Positions 29,578 through 39,022 of a stretch of 64,000 nucleotides of DNA are shown here, in pieces. The DNA comes from Marilutibacter spongiae (GTDB lineage Bacteria > Pseudomonadota > Gammaproteobacteria > Xanthomonadales > Xanthomonadaceae): positions 124,001 through 188,000 of the forward strand of contig NZ_JACHTF010000001.1 in the NCBI RefSeq assembly GCF_014145325.1, written 5' to 3'. Below the pieces are notes generated by a model. That model searched no databases and was not told where the DNA came from. It saw only the letters and a program-made list of their open reading frames with translations. A program made the translations under genes and the position numbers. How positions within the stretch are numbered: the first letter of the stretch is position 1; the number at the start of each line of letters is the position of its first letter.

Positions 29578-30192
29578 ATGTTCACCGGCATCATCGAAGG
29601 CCTCGGCCGGGTCGCCGCCATCGAACCCCTGGGCGGCGACGTCCGCCTGCACCTGGAGGTCGGCAGCCTGCCGTTCGAAGGCGTGCGGATGGGCGAGAGC
29701 ATCGCCGTCAACGGCGTCTGCCTGACCGTGGTCGCGTTCGACGCGGGGTCCTTCGCCGCCGACGCCTCCAACGAGACGCTGGCCCTGACCACCCTGGGCC
29801 ACCTCGAACCCGGCGCGGTGGTCAACCTGGAACGCGCGATGCGTCCCACCGACCGCCTGGGCGGCCACCTGGTCAGCGGCCACGTCGACGGCCTGGGCCA
29901 GGTGCTGGCGATCAGCGAGGACGCGCGCGCCCAGCGCTGGCGTTTCGCCGCGCCCGCCGACCTGTTGCGATACGTGGCCCGGAAAGGTTCGATCTGCGTC
30001 GACGGGGTCAGCCTGACCGTCAACGCGGTCGACGCGGAGGGCTTCGAGGTCGCGCTCGTGCCCCATACCGTCGCCCATACCGCCTTCGCCCATGCCCGCG
30101 TCGGCAATGCGGTCAACCTCGAGATCGACCTGGTCGCGCGTTATGTCGAGCGCCTGCTGGCCGGGCGCGTGCAGCCGGAGTCGCAGCCATGA
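29578..30192 (+). CDS. ribE: Riboflavin synthase (alpha chain)
   Basis: The enzyme dismutates two 6,7-dimethyl-8-ribityllumazine molecules to riboflavin. The 204-residue product has two lumazine-binding repeats, [10 protein letters not shown] near the start and [10 protein letters not shown] at the domain junction. GGAGG lies 8 bases before the ATG at 29578; an ATG two codons earlier is less well spaced. It is the first gene after the FMN riboswitch and overlaps ribBA by 4 bases. Confidence 0.95.
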   Translation: MFTGIIEGLGRVAAIEPLGGDVRLHLEVGSLPFEGVRMGESIAVNGVCLTVVAFDAGSFAADASNETLALTTLGHLEPGAVVNLERAMRPTDRLGGHLVSGHVDGLGQVLAISEDARAQRWRFAAPADLLRYVARKGSICVDGVSLTVNAVDAEGFEVALVPHTVAHTAFAHARVGNAVNLEIDLVARYVERLLAGRVQPESQP

Positions 30193-31316
30193 GTTTCGCC
30201 CCCATCCCCGAACTGCTCGAGGAGATCCGCAACGGCCGCATGGTCGTGATCGTCGACGACGAGGACCGCGAGAACGAGGGCGACCTGATCATGGCCGCCG
30301 AGCTGGTCAAGCCCTCCGACGTCAATTTCATGGTCACCCACGCACGCGGCCTGGTCTGCCTGTCGCTGACGCGCGAGCGCTGCGCCCAACTGGGCCTGCC
30401 GCCGATGGTCCGCGACAACACCTCGCAGCACCACACCAACTTCACCGTCAGCATCGAGGCCGCCGAGGGCGTGACCACCGGCATCAGCGCCTACGACCGC
30501 GCGCACACCGTGCGTACCGCAGTGCGCCCCGACGCGAAGCCCAGCGACCTGCACCAGCCCGGCCACATCTTCCCGCTGCAGGCACAGCCGGGCGGGGTGC
30601 TCAACCGCGCCGGGCACACCGAAGCCGCCGCCGACCTGGCGATGATGGCCGGGCTCGAGCCCGCGGGCGTGCTGGTGGAAATCCTCAATGCCGACGGCAG
30701 CATGGCCCGCCGGCCCCAGCTGGAAGTGTTCGCCGCCGAACACGGCCTGAAGATGGGCTCGATCGAGGCCCTGATCCGTTACCGCCTCGACACCGAACAC
30801 ACGGTCGAGCGCGTCGACGCCCGTCCGATCGAGACCGAGCACGGCGAGTTCCAGCTGGTCACCTACCGCGATCGCCTCAACCACGGCCTGCACTTCGCGT
30901 TGCTGCGCGGCGAGGCGGTCGCTTCCATCCCAACCCTGGTCCGGGTCCACGTCCAGAACCCGCTGTCGGATGCGCTGCACTGGCGGCGCCCCGACTTCGG
31001 CCCGGCGGTCGGCGACGTCCTCGCCGCCATTGCGGCCGAGGAGCGCGGGGCGCTGGTCCTGCTCGGCGACAGCGCCAGCCCCGACGCGCTGCTGCGCCGG
31101 ATCCAGTCCGGCCCGGCGCAGGGCGGGGCGGACGGCGGGTCGCCGGAGCCCTCCGGCGGGCGCGGCCAGGCCCTGGGCGAATGGCGGCGCAATGGCGCCG
31201 GCGGGCAGATCCTGGCCGACCTGGGTCTGGGCAAGCTGCGGGTGCTGGGCACGCCGCGCAAGCAGATCGGCCTGGCCGGATTCGGCCTGGAGGTGGTGGA
31301 GTACGTCGAGCCCTGA
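30189..31316 (+). CDS. ribBA: 3,4-dihydroxy-2-butanone-4-phosphate synthase with degenerate GTP cyclohydrolase II domain
   Basis: The N-terminal half (1-200) is a complete RibB with [38 protein letters not shown] and other active-site motifs. The C-terminal half (about 205-375) resembles GTP cyclohydrolase II in layout ([20 protein letters not shown]). It lacks the three zinc cysteines: the region that should read like SECxTGD...RCDCG reads [16 protein letters not shown]. It also lacks the QEGRGIGL motif. This half is therefore probably inactive, and a separate ribA would be needed. It overlaps ribE by 4 bases. Confidence 0.9.
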   Translation: MSFAPIPELLEEIRNGRMVVIVDDEDRENEGDLIMAAELVKPSDVNFMVTHARGLVCLSLTRERCAQLGLPPMVRDNTSQHHTNFTVSIEAAEGVTTGISAYDRAHTVRTAVRPDAKPSDLHQPGHIFPLQAQPGGVLNRAGHTEAAADLAMMAGLEPAGVLVEILNADGSMARRPQLEVFAAEHGLKMGSIEALIRYRLDTEHTVERVDARPIETEHGEFQLVTYRDRLNHGLHFALLRGEAVASIPTLVRVHVQNPLSDALHWRRPDFGPAVGDVLAAIAAEERGALVLLGDSASPDALLRRIQSGPAQGGADGGSPEPSGGRGQALGEWRRNGAGGQILADLGLGKLRVLGTPRKQIGLAGFGLEVVEYVEP

Positions 31317-31399
31317 ACCGGCGTCGCGACGCCGTCACCGCTTGTCATGAACTAGCCGCTAAACTGACATCCTTAGACGAACACGACACGAAACCGCCC

Positions 31400-31912
31400 A
31401 TGTCCCATATCGAAGGCGACCTGCGCAGCCCCCAGGGCGCGCGCTACGCGATCATCGCCAGCCGCTGGAATCCGCGCATCACCGACACCCTGGTGGCCGG
31501 TGCGCGCAAGACCTTCACCGACAACGGCGTCTCCGAGGACGCGGTGGACGTCATCCGCGTGCCCGGCGCCTGGGAGATCGCGGTCACCGCCGAGCGCCTC
31601 GGCGCGGCCGGCGGCCATGCCGCGATCGTGGCCCTGGGCTGCGTAGTCCGTGGCGACACGCGTCATTACGAACAGGTCGCCGACGGCTGCTCGGACGCGC
31701 TGATGCGGGTCTCGCTGGACTACGGCGTGCCGGTCGCCAACGGCGTGCTGGCGGTCGACCGCTTCGAGGATGCCGAGGCCCGCGCCGGCGGCAGCCACGG
31801 CAACAAGGGCGAGGAGGCGGCGCTGGTCGCGATCGAGATGGCGCACCTGCTGTCGCAGTTGCCCGCCGGCTTCGACGTGCCCGCCGACGTGTTGCATGAG
31901 GTGGCATCGTGA
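31400..31912 (+). CDS. ribH: 6,7-dimethyl-8-ribityllumazine synthase
   Basis: The enzyme joins the RibA/RibD and RibB branches to make lumazine. The 170-residue product has [39 protein letters not shown] (catalytic H89) and [15 protein letters not shown]. It is slightly longer than E. coli RibH (156) with a short C-terminal tail. An 83-base gap precedes it, with a possible weak internal promoter (TTGTCA at 31342). It overlaps nusB by 4 bases. Confidence 0.96.
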   Translation: MSHIEGDLRSPQGARYAIIASRWNPRITDTLVAGARKTFTDNGVSEDAVDVIRVPGAWEIAVTAERLGAAGGHAAIVALGCVVRGDTRHYEQVADGCSDALMRVSLDYGVPVANGVLAVDRFEDAEARAGGSHGNKGEEAALVAIEMAHLLSQLPAGFDVPADVLHEVAS

Positions 31913-32370
31913 GCCGCCGCCGGGCCGATGGCATCGACCCGGTCGCGAGGACCCGCGCCCGCCGGCGCGCGCTGCAGGCGGTCTACGCCTGGCAGCTGTC
32001 CGGCGCACCGGTGCGCGAGGTGCTGGCGCAGTTCGCCCACGAGCAGGCGCGCGAGCACGCCGACCTGGCCTACTTCGAGGACCTGGTGATCGGCGTCGAC
32101 GCGCACCGCAAGGACATCGACGCCGCGCTGCTGCCCTTCCTCGACCGCAGCGTCGAGGAGGTCGATCCGATCGAGCGCGCCGGGCTGCGCATCGCCGCGT
32201 ACGAGTTGCGCCACCGTCCCGACGTGCCTTACCGGGTGGTCATCAACGAGGCGATCGAGAGCGTCAAGAAATTCGGCACCGAACACGGCCACACCTACGT
32301 CAATGGCGTGCTCGACCACGCGGCCGCCGAGTGGCGCGCGGTCGAGGTGAACGCGCCGCGCGGCGGCTGA
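31909..32370 (+). CDS. nusB: Transcription antitermination factor NusB
   Basis: NusB binds boxA RNA with S10 (NusE) in rRNA antitermination. The 153-residue all-helical product begins with a basic stretch [20 protein letters not shown] and ends with the typical [19 protein letters not shown] and [10 protein letters not shown]. The start is GTG at 31909, fixed by the 4-base overlap with ribH. The ribH-nusB-thiL order is common in proteobacteria. Confidence 0.95.
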   Translation: MSRRRADGIDPVARTRARRRALQAVYAWQLSGAPVREVLAQFAHEQAREHADLAYFEDLVIGVDAHRKDIDAALLPFLDRSVEEVDPIERAGLRIAAYELRHRPDVPYRVVINEAIESVKKFGTEHGHTYVNGVLDHAAAEWRAVEVNAPRGG

Positions 32371-32423
32371 GGCCCGCCGGTCCCGTGCCGCGCCCGATGG
32401 CGCGGCCCTCCCGGAAACGCCGC

Positions 32424-33476
32424 ATGCACGACGCGCCGCCCGACCCGACCGAGTTCGACCTGATCAGGCGCATCCGACAACGCGCCGCGGGGCGCGACGA
32501 CGTGGTGCTGGGTATTGGCGACGATGCCGCGATCCTCGATGCCGCGCCGGGTCGCCAACTGGTGGTGGCGATGGACACGCTCAACGCCGGCATCCACTTT
32601 CCGCTCGATACCGCGCCGGCCGACATCGGCTGGAAAGCGCTGGCGGTCAACCTGTCCGACCTCGCCGCGATGGGCGCCGAGCCCGCGTGGTGCACCCTTT
32701 CGCTGTCCCTGCCCGAACGCGACGGGCCCTGGCTCGACGGCTTCCTCGACGGCTTCCTCGCGCTGGCGGCGGCGCACGGCGTGGCCCTGGTCGGCGGCGA
32801 CACCACGCGCGGGCCGCTGTCGGTCTGCGTGACCGCCCACGGCTGGGTGACGCCCGCTGCGGCACTGCGCCGATCGGCGGCATGCGTCGGCGACGACGTC
32901 TGGATCTCGGGCAGCCTCGGCGATGCGGCCGCCGGCCTGCGTTTCGCACTCGCCCCGGGCGAGCCGGCGGAGGACGACGAACGCACACGGGCGGCGGTGC
33001 GCGGGCTGCGCGATCGCCTGGACAGGCCGACGCCGCGGGTGGCCCTGGGCCGCGCGCTGGCCGGCCGGGTCCATGCTGCGATCGATGTCTCCGACGGCCT
33101 GTTGGCCGACCTGGACCATGTCTGCGAGGCCAGTGGCGTCGGCATGCGCGTGTGGGCCGGCGCCCTGCCGTGTTCGCCCGCGCTGTCGGAGACCGTGGAG
33201 GCCGACCTGCGTCGCGCGCTGCAACTGGGCGGCGGCGACGACTACGAACTGTGCTTCACCGCGCCCACGGCGCTGCGCGACGCGCTCGGCGAACTGTCGC
33301 TCGCCTTGGCGGTCCCGCTCAGCCGGATCGGCACGGTCGGCGTCGGCGAACGGGTCCGGGTGATCGACGCCGGACTCGACCAGGACGGCCCCGAATGGGT
33401 CCCGCCGCGACGGGGCTATGTCCACTTCGACCCCGACCCCGACCCCACGCCCGACCCGGCCCGCGAGCGCGACTGA
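32424..33476 (+). CDS. thiL: Thiamine-monophosphate kinase
   Basis: The enzyme phosphorylates thiamine monophosphate to thiamine pyrophosphate. The 350-residue product has the N-terminal FDLIRRIRQRA, the ATP/Mg site LGIGDDAAIL, LAVNLSDLAAMGAEP, LVGGDTTRGP, AIDVSDGLLADL and LGGGDDYELCF. The tail is an unusual run of Asp-Pro pairs (DPDPDPTPDPARERD), probably disordered. It follows nusB by 53 bases. Confidence 0.95.
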   Translation: MHDAPPDPTEFDLIRRIRQRAAGRDDVVLGIGDDAAILDAAPGRQLVVAMDTLNAGIHFPLDTAPADIGWKALAVNLSDLAAMGAEPAWCTLSLSLPERDGPWLDGFLDGFLALAAAHGVALVGGDTTRGPLSVCVTAHGWVTPAAALRRSAACVGDDVWISGSLGDAAAGLRFALAPGEPAEDDERTRAAVRGLRDRLDRPTPRVALGRALAGRVHAAIDVSDGLLADLDHVCEASGVGMRVWAGALPCSPALSETVEADLRRALQLGGGDDYELCFTAPTALRDALGELSLALAVPLSRIGTVGVGERVRVIDAGLDQDGPEWVPPRRGYVHFDPDPDPTPDPARERD

Positions 33477-33629
33477 GCGTCGGCAGCGCCGCCGCGGGTG
33501 CATGCGGCATTGCAGCGTGATCGCGTCCGTACCCGCTGGTACGGTCCTCGTCGACGCGTCAATGCGTCAGCGTATGGTCGCCGAGGGGGCGGGACCACCG
33601 GGATATCGGACATTTGGGAGGGTCGATCC

Positions 33630-35201
33630 ATGGGCAGGAACGCAATTCGTCTCGCATGCGCCGTCGTGCTGCTGTGCGCCTCGGCGCTGGCCGCGGCCGG
33701 CGACTTCAGCAAGCGCTATGCCAGCATCCAGAGCTTCGACGGCACCGCGCTGGGCGCATTGGTGCTGGTGCCCGAGGGCGAGGGGCCCTTCCCGCTGCTG
33801 GTCATGCCGGCCAGCTGGGCGCTGCCGAACCTGGAATACCTGGGCCGCGCCCGCCAACTGGCCGCCGATGGCTACGTGGTGGTCAGCTACACCTCGCGCG
33901 GCTTCTGGGACTCGGCCGGGCGCATCGACATCGCCGGGCCGGCGACGGTGGAGGACGTCAGCGCGGTGATCGACTGGGCGCTGGCGAACACGCCGGCGGA
34001 CCCGGCGGCGATCGGCGCCTCGGGCATCTCCTACGGCGCCGGCACCAGCCTGCTCGCGGCCGGCCGAGATCCGCGCATCAAGGCGGTGGCGGCGCTGAGC
34101 GGCTGGTCCGACCTGGAGGCGTCGCTGTATGCCAACCGCACGGTCAGCCAGCAGGGCGTGGGCCTGCTGGTGGCGGCGGGCGCGCTCACCGGCCGGCCCG
34201 GCCCCGAGCTGACGGCGATCACCGCACGCGTGCTGCTGGGCGACTACGACGGCGCGGTGCAGGGCGTGCTGCCGGTCGCGCCCGAACGCGGTGCGCGCAG
34301 CGAGCTGGCGCGGATCAACCTCAACGGCACGGCGGTCCTGCTGGGCAACGCGTTCAACGATGGCCTGTTCCCGCCCAATCCGCTGGTGGACTTCTTCAAC
34401 GGGCTGACCGGCCCCCGTCAGCTGATCCTCGGCCAGGGCGACCACGCCACCGCCGAGCTGCCCGGCGCGCTGGGCCTGCCCAACGAGGTCTACGACGCCG
34501 CGACGCGCTGGTTCGACCACCACCTGCGCGGGCGCGACAACGGCGTGCCGGCCGAGCCGCAGGTGCGCATGGCCAGCCTTTCCGGCGACTGGCAGGCCTT
34601 CGGCGACTGGGACGCGGTGCAGGCCGACGCGACCGACTACGGCCTCTCGCGGCCGGGCGGTTTCGTGCCCACCGGCGGCCTGACCGGCACGCCGAGCAGC
34701 GGCTGGACGCACCGCATCGGCACCGGACTGCCCACCCTCGCCGACTCGGGCGTGGTACTGGTGTCGGGCCTCCTGCAGGGGCTGGGCCTGCCGGCGACCG
34801 CCTCGATCCCGCTGGTGTCGCGGGTGGGCGCGGCGGTATGGGTGGGGCCGGCAATGCCGGCGACGCGCACGCTGGTGGGCTCGCCGGCGCTGCGCATCAC
34901 GGTCACGCCCAGCCAGGCGTCGGTAAGCCTGTTCGCCTACCTGTACCGCATGGATCGCTGGGGCACCGGTCACCTGCTCAGCCACAAGCCGTATTCGCTG
35001 CGCGGCGTGGCGCCGGGCGTCGCCACGCCGGTGGATATCGCGCTGGAAGCCACCGCCGCGGAAATCCGCGCGGGCGAGCGCCTGGTGCTGGTCATCGATA
35101 CCACCGATCCGCGCTACGCCGACGCGACTTCGCTGGGCGGCACGGTCGCCTTCTCGTCGCCGGCCTCGCGACCGGCACGGCTGCGCGTCGCACTGAAATA
35201 G
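33630..35201 (+). CDS. Secreted CocE/NonD (S15)-type alpha/beta hydrolase
   Basis: The 523-residue product has a Sec signal peptide (about 1-23, ending ALAAAG). An alpha/beta hydrolase domain shows the nucleophile elbow GISYG (S134), an acid candidate in AFNDGLFPP and the His in GQGDHAT. A C-terminal jelly-roll like PepX_C follows (RITVTPSQASVSLFAYLY onward). Such proteins are X-prolyl dipeptidyl-peptidases or esterases/amidases; the substrate cannot be told. The ATG at 33630 has GGGAGGG upstream, and the longer frame lacks a site. From 33477 to 33629 nothing is seen. Confidence 0.8.
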   Translation: MGRNAIRLACAVVLLCASALAAAGDFSKRYASIQSFDGTALGALVLVPEGEGPFPLLVMPASWALPNLEYLGRARQLAADGYVVVSYTSRGFWDSAGRIDIAGPATVEDVSAVIDWALANTPADPAAIGASGISYGAGTSLLAAGRDPRIKAVAALSGWSDLEASLYANRTVSQQGVGLLVAAGALTGRPGPELTAITARVLLGDYDGAVQGVLPVAPERGARSELARINLNGTAVLLGNAFNDGLFPPNPLVDFFNGLTGPRQLILGQGDHATAELPGALGLPNEVYDAATRWFDHHLRGRDNGVPAEPQVRMASLSGDWQAFGDWDAVQADATDYGLSRPGGFVPTGGLTGTPSSGWTHRIGTGLPTLADSGVVLVSGLLQGLGLPATASIPLVSRVGAAVWVGPAMPATRTLVGSPALRITVTPSQASVSLFAYLYRMDRWGTGHLLSHKPYSLRGVAPGVATPVDIALEATAAEIRAGERLVLVIDTTDPRYADATSLGGTVAFSSPASRPARLRVALK

Positions 35202-35313
35202 GCCCTGAATCGCGGTCGCGCCGCGATGGCGCGACCCGCGACGTACCGTGCAACTTGAACGTGGCGTTCAGTTGCTCACGGACTCCTCATACCCCCGGTG
35301 GAAGCATCGGGGC

Positions 35314-36162
35314 ATGGATGCCACAGCTTCACCCACCCCGTTCTTCTCCGTGGCCGAGCGTCTCGTCCTCGACGCGCCCGACGACGACTGGGACCTGGTC
35401 CTGGACGAGGGGCCCATCGTCGCCACGGCGATCCACGATGGCCATGCCATGCGCCCGTCGCTCGCGCGCCACCTCGCCGTCGACGAGCCCGGCCGCCGGC
35501 GCGAGGAAGACCCGCTGACCGGTGCGCTGGTCGAGGTCGGCGACGTCCGGCTGCGGGTACGTGCCTCGCGCTTCCAGATCGACCTCAACCGGCCGCGGGA
35601 CCTGGCCCTGTCGACCGATCCGGCCGATACCTGGGGCCTGAAGGTCTGGAAGGGCCCGTTGCCTCCGGGCGAACTGGCGACCTCGCTCGCGGCGCACGAT
35701 CGCTTCTACGCGATGATGACCGAACTGATGGAGCGGCTGATCGCGCGCTGGGGCTGCGTGCTCCTGCTCGACATCCACAGCTACAACCACCGCCGGGACG
35801 GCGCCGCCGTGGCGCCGGCACCGGCGGGCGGCAACCCCGACATCGACGTGGGCGCCACCACCCTCGACCGCAGCCGCTGGGGCCACGCCGTGGAGCGCCT
35901 GGTGGAGGTGCTGCGCGAACATCCGGCCGCGGGGCGCGCGCTCGACGTGCGCGAGAACGTGCGCTACGACGGCGGCGGGCATTTCCCCGAGTGGCTCCAC
36001 GCCACCTATGGCGACAAGGTCTGCGCGGTGTCGCTCGAGTACAAGAAGTTCTACATGGACGAGTGGACCGCCCGCGCCGACATCGCGGTGCTCGACGACC
36101 TGCGCCGTGGACTGGCGGCCGCGGTCGACGCCGTCCGCGGGGAGTTCCACGCATGCCGGTGA
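35314..36162 (+). CDS. N-formylglutamate amidohydrolase family protein
   Basis: The 282-residue product shows FGase-family motifs QIDLNRPRD, LLDIHSYNHRR (likely metal ligands) and a C-terminal GGGHFPEWLHATYGDK followed by VSLEYKKFYMDEW. Classical HutG-type members cleave N-formylglutamate, but there is no histidine-degradation gene nearby. Instead the gene overlaps a QEGLA-motif gene, followed by an ATP-grasp ligase. Its real substrate is probably another amide or acylated amino acid; that is inference. The start at 35314 removes an unlikely N-terminal extension. Confidence 0.8.
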   Translation: MDATASPTPFFSVAERLVLDAPDDDWDLVLDEGPIVATAIHDGHAMRPSLARHLAVDEPGRRREEDPLTGALVEVGDVRLRVRASRFQIDLNRPRDLALSTDPADTWGLKVWKGPLPPGELATSLAAHDRFYAMMTELMERLIARWGCVLLLDIHSYNHRRDGAAVAPAPAGGNPDIDVGATTLDRSRWGHAVERLVEVLREHPAAGRALDVRENVRYDGGGHFPEWLHATYGDKVCAVSLEYKKFYMDEWTARADIAVLDDLRRGLAAAVDAVRGEFHACR

Positions 36163-37352
36163 GCGCGATGCACGCGCCGGCGCGCGCGCTGCCCCCCGTG
36201 GCCGCGCGGATCGACGCCGCCCTGGTCGAGCTCGACCGCCAGATCGACTGGCTGCTGGCGCTCTCGCCGATCGACAACGATGGGGCCTGGCAGGCCTTCG
36301 AGGCCAGCGGTTTCCGCCAGGCGCCGCCGCTGCGCTACATCGACCTGGAGATCGACCTCGACGAGGCGCGTGCGCGCCTGGACGCGCTGCCCCTGGACGA
36401 CATCGAGTCGCCCTTGCTGTCGGGCCTGCTCAGCGAGAAGCAGCGCGAGCTGGAGCGGCACCTGCAACTGGTGCGCCTGCGCGGCACGGAGGGCTTCGTC
36501 AACGCCAGCCTCGATCTGTTCGGGGGTGTCGATGCCGGCCTGCGCGCGCTGGCCGACGAGATCCTCGCGAGCGTGCCCCACGGGGTGCCGCTGGTCGCTG
36601 ACGCCGGCATCGACGAGGTCGTCGAAGCGGTCGAGGCCGAACTGGACTGGTACCGCGGCCAGGCCGGCGACTTCAAGGCCGACGTGGTCGTGGACACCGA
36701 CATCGGCTCGATGATGATGGTTTCGCACGGGACCTTCTACGTCGATGGCGGCATCCGCGTGCCGCGCGCGCGCGTGCAGCCGCTGGTGCAGCACGAGATC
36801 GGCACCCATGTCGTCACCCGCTACAACGGCGGCCACCAGCCCCTGCGCCAGCTCGAAGTGGGCCTGGCGCACTACGACGCCCTGCAGGAAGGCCTGGGCG
36901 TGCTGGCCGAATACCTCGCCGGCTACCTGCCCGGCGACCGCCTGCGCGTGCTGGCCGCCCGCGTCGTGGCGGTGGACATGGCCGTCGCCGGCGAGGGCAT
37001 ACCGCGGATCCACGCCTTCCTGCGCGAGACCCATGGCCTGCCGACCAACGAAGCCTTCGACATCGCGGTGCGCGCGCTGCGCGGCGGCGGCTTGACCAAG
37101 GACGCGGTCTACCTCAGTGGCCTGCGCGACCTGCTCGCCCACCTCCACGCCGGTGGCGAGCTGGGGCCTCTGCTGCGCGGCAAGTTCGCCCTCTCGCACC
37201 TGCCCGTCGTCGACCGGCTGGAAGAAGAGGGGTGGGCGGTGCCGCCGGCGCTGATGCCGCGCTACGCCCACGACGACCGCTTCGCCGATCGCCTGCAACG
37301 CTGCCGCGAAACCGGCATCGCCGACTTCTTCCACATGGAACCACGCGCATGA
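36153..37352 (+). CDS. QEGLA-motif (DUF1704, MATCAP-like) putative peptidase
   Basis: This 399-residue cytoplasmic-looking protein is of the family annotated as flavohemoglobin expression-modulating QEGLA motif protein. It has the metallopeptidase-like motif HEIGTH (214-219, HExxxH) and QEGLG (245-249) with a further Glu at 253. This arrangement is shared with the tyrosine carboxypeptidase (MATCAP) family of eukaryotes. A role in releasing a C-terminal residue, or another hydrolysis, is inferred. It overlaps the amidohydrolase by 10 bases and the ATP-grasp gene by 4. A start at 36168 is also possible. Confidence 0.8.
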   Translation: MPVSAMHAPARALPPVAARIDAALVELDRQIDWLLALSPIDNDGAWQAFEASGFRQAPPLRYIDLEIDLDEARARLDALPLDDIESPLLSGLLSEKQRELERHLQLVRLRGTEGFVNASLDLFGGVDAGLRALADEILASVPHGVPLVADAGIDEVVEAVEAELDWYRGQAGDFKADVVVDTDIGSMMMVSHGTFYVDGGIRVPRARVQPLVQHEIGTHVVTRYNGGHQPLRQLEVGLAHYDALQEGLGVLAEYLAGYLPGDRLRVLAARVVAVDMAVAGEGIPRIHAFLRETHGLPTNEAFDIAVRALRGGGLTKDAVYLSGLRDLLAHLHAGGELGPLLRGKFALSHLPVVDRLEEEGWAVPPALMPRYAHDDRFADRLQRCRETGIADFFHMEPRA

Positions 37353-38419
37353 ACGACCGCACCGCCTCGCCGAACAAGCTGGGCTTCGTCATCAACGACA
37401 TGGCGACCGAGAAGGACAACTTCACCACGATCCGCCTGGCCCGGCGCGCCATCGCACGCGGCCACGAGGTCTCGCTGATCGGGCTGGGCGGCTTCATCTA
37501 CGACAGCAACGGCGTGATCCGCGCGCATGCCCACCGCCCGCGCGGCACCGGCTATGCCGACGATGCCGAACTGCTGGCCGACCTGCAGGGCGACGACGCC
37601 CGGATCGAGCGCATCTCGGTCGAGGCGCTGGACGTGCTCATGTTGCGCAGCGACCCGGCCGACGAGGTGAACGAGCGGCCGTGGGCCCCCAACAGCGGGC
37701 TGCTGTTCGCGCAGTTGGCCGCGCTCAAGCACGTGATCGTGCTCAACGATCCCACCCACCTGACCGACGCCTCCAACAAGACCTATTTCCAGCACTTCCC
37801 CGAGGAGGTGCGGCCGGTCACCTGCATCACCCTGGACGCGGAGGAGATCAAGGCCTTCATCGCCGCGCACGACGGCCATGGCGTGATCAAGCCGCTGCAG
37901 GGTTCGGGCGGGCAGAGCGTGTTCGTGGTGACCCCCGACAGCGGCGGCAACCTCAACCAGATGATCGACGCGGTGACCCGCGACGGCTATGCCATCGTGC
38001 AGGAGTACCTGCCGCGGGCGGTCGACGGCGACCTGCGCCTGCTGACGCTCAACGGCCGCCCCCTGGAAGTGGACGGCACGTACGCCTGCATCCGCCGCTA
38101 CAACGACAGCGGCGACGCGCGCAGCAACATCAGTGCCGGCGGCAAGTACGAGATGGCGGTGCCCGACGAGGATGCCCTGCGCATCGCCAGCATCGTCGCG
38201 CCCAAGCTGATGCGCGACGGCATGTACTTCGCCGGGTTGGACATCGTCGGCGACAAGATGATGGAGATCAACGTCGACACGCCCGGTGGCATCAACATGG
38301 CCGACGACCTCACCGGGCTGGATTTCAGCGGGCACATCATCGCCGACCTGGAACGCAAGGTCGCCATGCGCGACCACTACAACCGCACGCTCAGCAACAC
38401 CGAACTGGCGATGATGTAG
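37349..38419 (+). CDS. ATP-grasp ligase, glutathione synthetase-like
   Basis: This 356-residue product has a pre-ATP-grasp domain (about 10-130), the ATP-binding loop VIKPLQGSGGQSVF and the Mg-binding EINVDTPGGI. Both motifs are very close to GshB (glutathione synthetase). ATP-grasp enzymes of this group join a carboxylate to an amine through an acyl phosphate. With no gshA nearby and the two hydrolases upstream, it may form a different peptide-like bond. It could also be a true gshB paralogue. It starts inside the stop of the upstream gene, so it is tightly coupled. Confidence 0.82.
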   Translation: MNDRTASPNKLGFVINDMATEKDNFTTIRLARRAIARGHEVSLIGLGGFIYDSNGVIRAHAHRPRGTGYADDAELLADLQGDDARIERISVEALDVLMLRSDPADEVNERPWAPNSGLLFAQLAALKHVIVLNDPTHLTDASNKTYFQHFPEEVRPVTCITLDAEEIKAFIAAHDGHGVIKPLQGSGGQSVFVVTPDSGGNLNQMIDAVTRDGYAIVQEYLPRAVDGDLRLLTLNGRPLEVDGTYACIRRYNDSGDARSNISAGGKYEMAVPDEDALRIASIVAPKLMRDGMYFAGLDIVGDKMMEINVDTPGGINMADDLTGLDFSGHIIADLERKVAMRDHYNRTLSNTELAMM

Positions 38420-38428
38420 CCCACCACG

Positions 38429-39019
38429 TCAGTCGCCCAGGGCCTCGCGTACGCGAAGGCGCAGTTCGGGCAGGACGTCGCGCGCGAACCAGGGGTTGGC
38501 CTTGAACCACCCGACGTTGCGCGGGCTCGGGTGCGGCAGCGGCAGCCGGCCCGCGTCCAGGTGCCGCCGCCAGTCGCGCACCGCGCCGGTCAATGTCGCG
38601 GCACCGCGCGTCCCCAGCACATGGGCCTGGGCGTGGCGGCCGACCAGCAGGCTCAGCCGCACGTTCGTCAGCAGGGGCAGCAGCCTCGGGTGCCAGGTGG
38701 CGCGACACTCCGGACGCGGCGGGGCATCGCCCCCGCCACGCTTGCCCGGATAGCAGAAGCCCATCGGCACGAGGGCGACCCGGTCGGCGTCGTAGAACGT
38801 CGGGGTGTCGAGTCCCAGCCATTCGCGCAAGCGCCGGCCGCTGGCATCGTCCCAGGGCACGCCACTGGCATGCACGCGCGCGCCCGGCGCCTGGCCGATG
38901 ACCAGCACGCGCGAGCAGCTGCTGGCCTGCAGCACCGGGCGCGGCCCGAGCGGCAACACCGCCGCGCACTGGGTGCAGGCGCGGATCTCGCACAGCAGCG
39001 CGGGCAGGGCATCGGCCAC
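38429..39019 (-). CDS. Uracil-DNA glycosylase family protein
   Basis: This 196-residue product has the UDG-superfamily water-activating region VIGQAPGARVHASGVPWDD. The C-terminal motif is PLPHPSPRNVGWFKANPWF, in which HPSPRN matches the conserved HPSxxN-type loop. CTQC near the N-terminus recalls the Fe-S type family 4 enzymes, though all four cluster cysteines are not obvious. The lesion specificity is unknown. It lies three bases after the end of the oxidoreductase gene. Confidence 0.75.
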   Translation of the reverse strand: MADALPALLCEIRACTQCAAVLPLGPRPVLQASSCSRVLVIGQAPGARVHASGVPWDDASGRRLREWLGLDTPTFYDADRVALVPMGFCYPGKRGGGDAPPRPECRATWHPRLLPLLTNVRLSLLVGRHAQAHVLGTRGAATLTGAVRDWRRHLDAGRLPLPHPSPRNVGWFKANPWFARDVLPELRLRVREALGD

Positions 39020-39022
39020 GGC

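Noticed and set aside
35314-36162. Assignment as hutG of histidine degradation
   Set aside because: No hutH, hutU or hutI is in the window and the gene is fused by overlap to a different pathway.
36153-37352. A classical HExxH zinc protease
   Set aside because: The motif is HEIGTH, with three residues between Glu and the second His; this fits the DUF1704/MATCAP pattern rather than a gluzincin.
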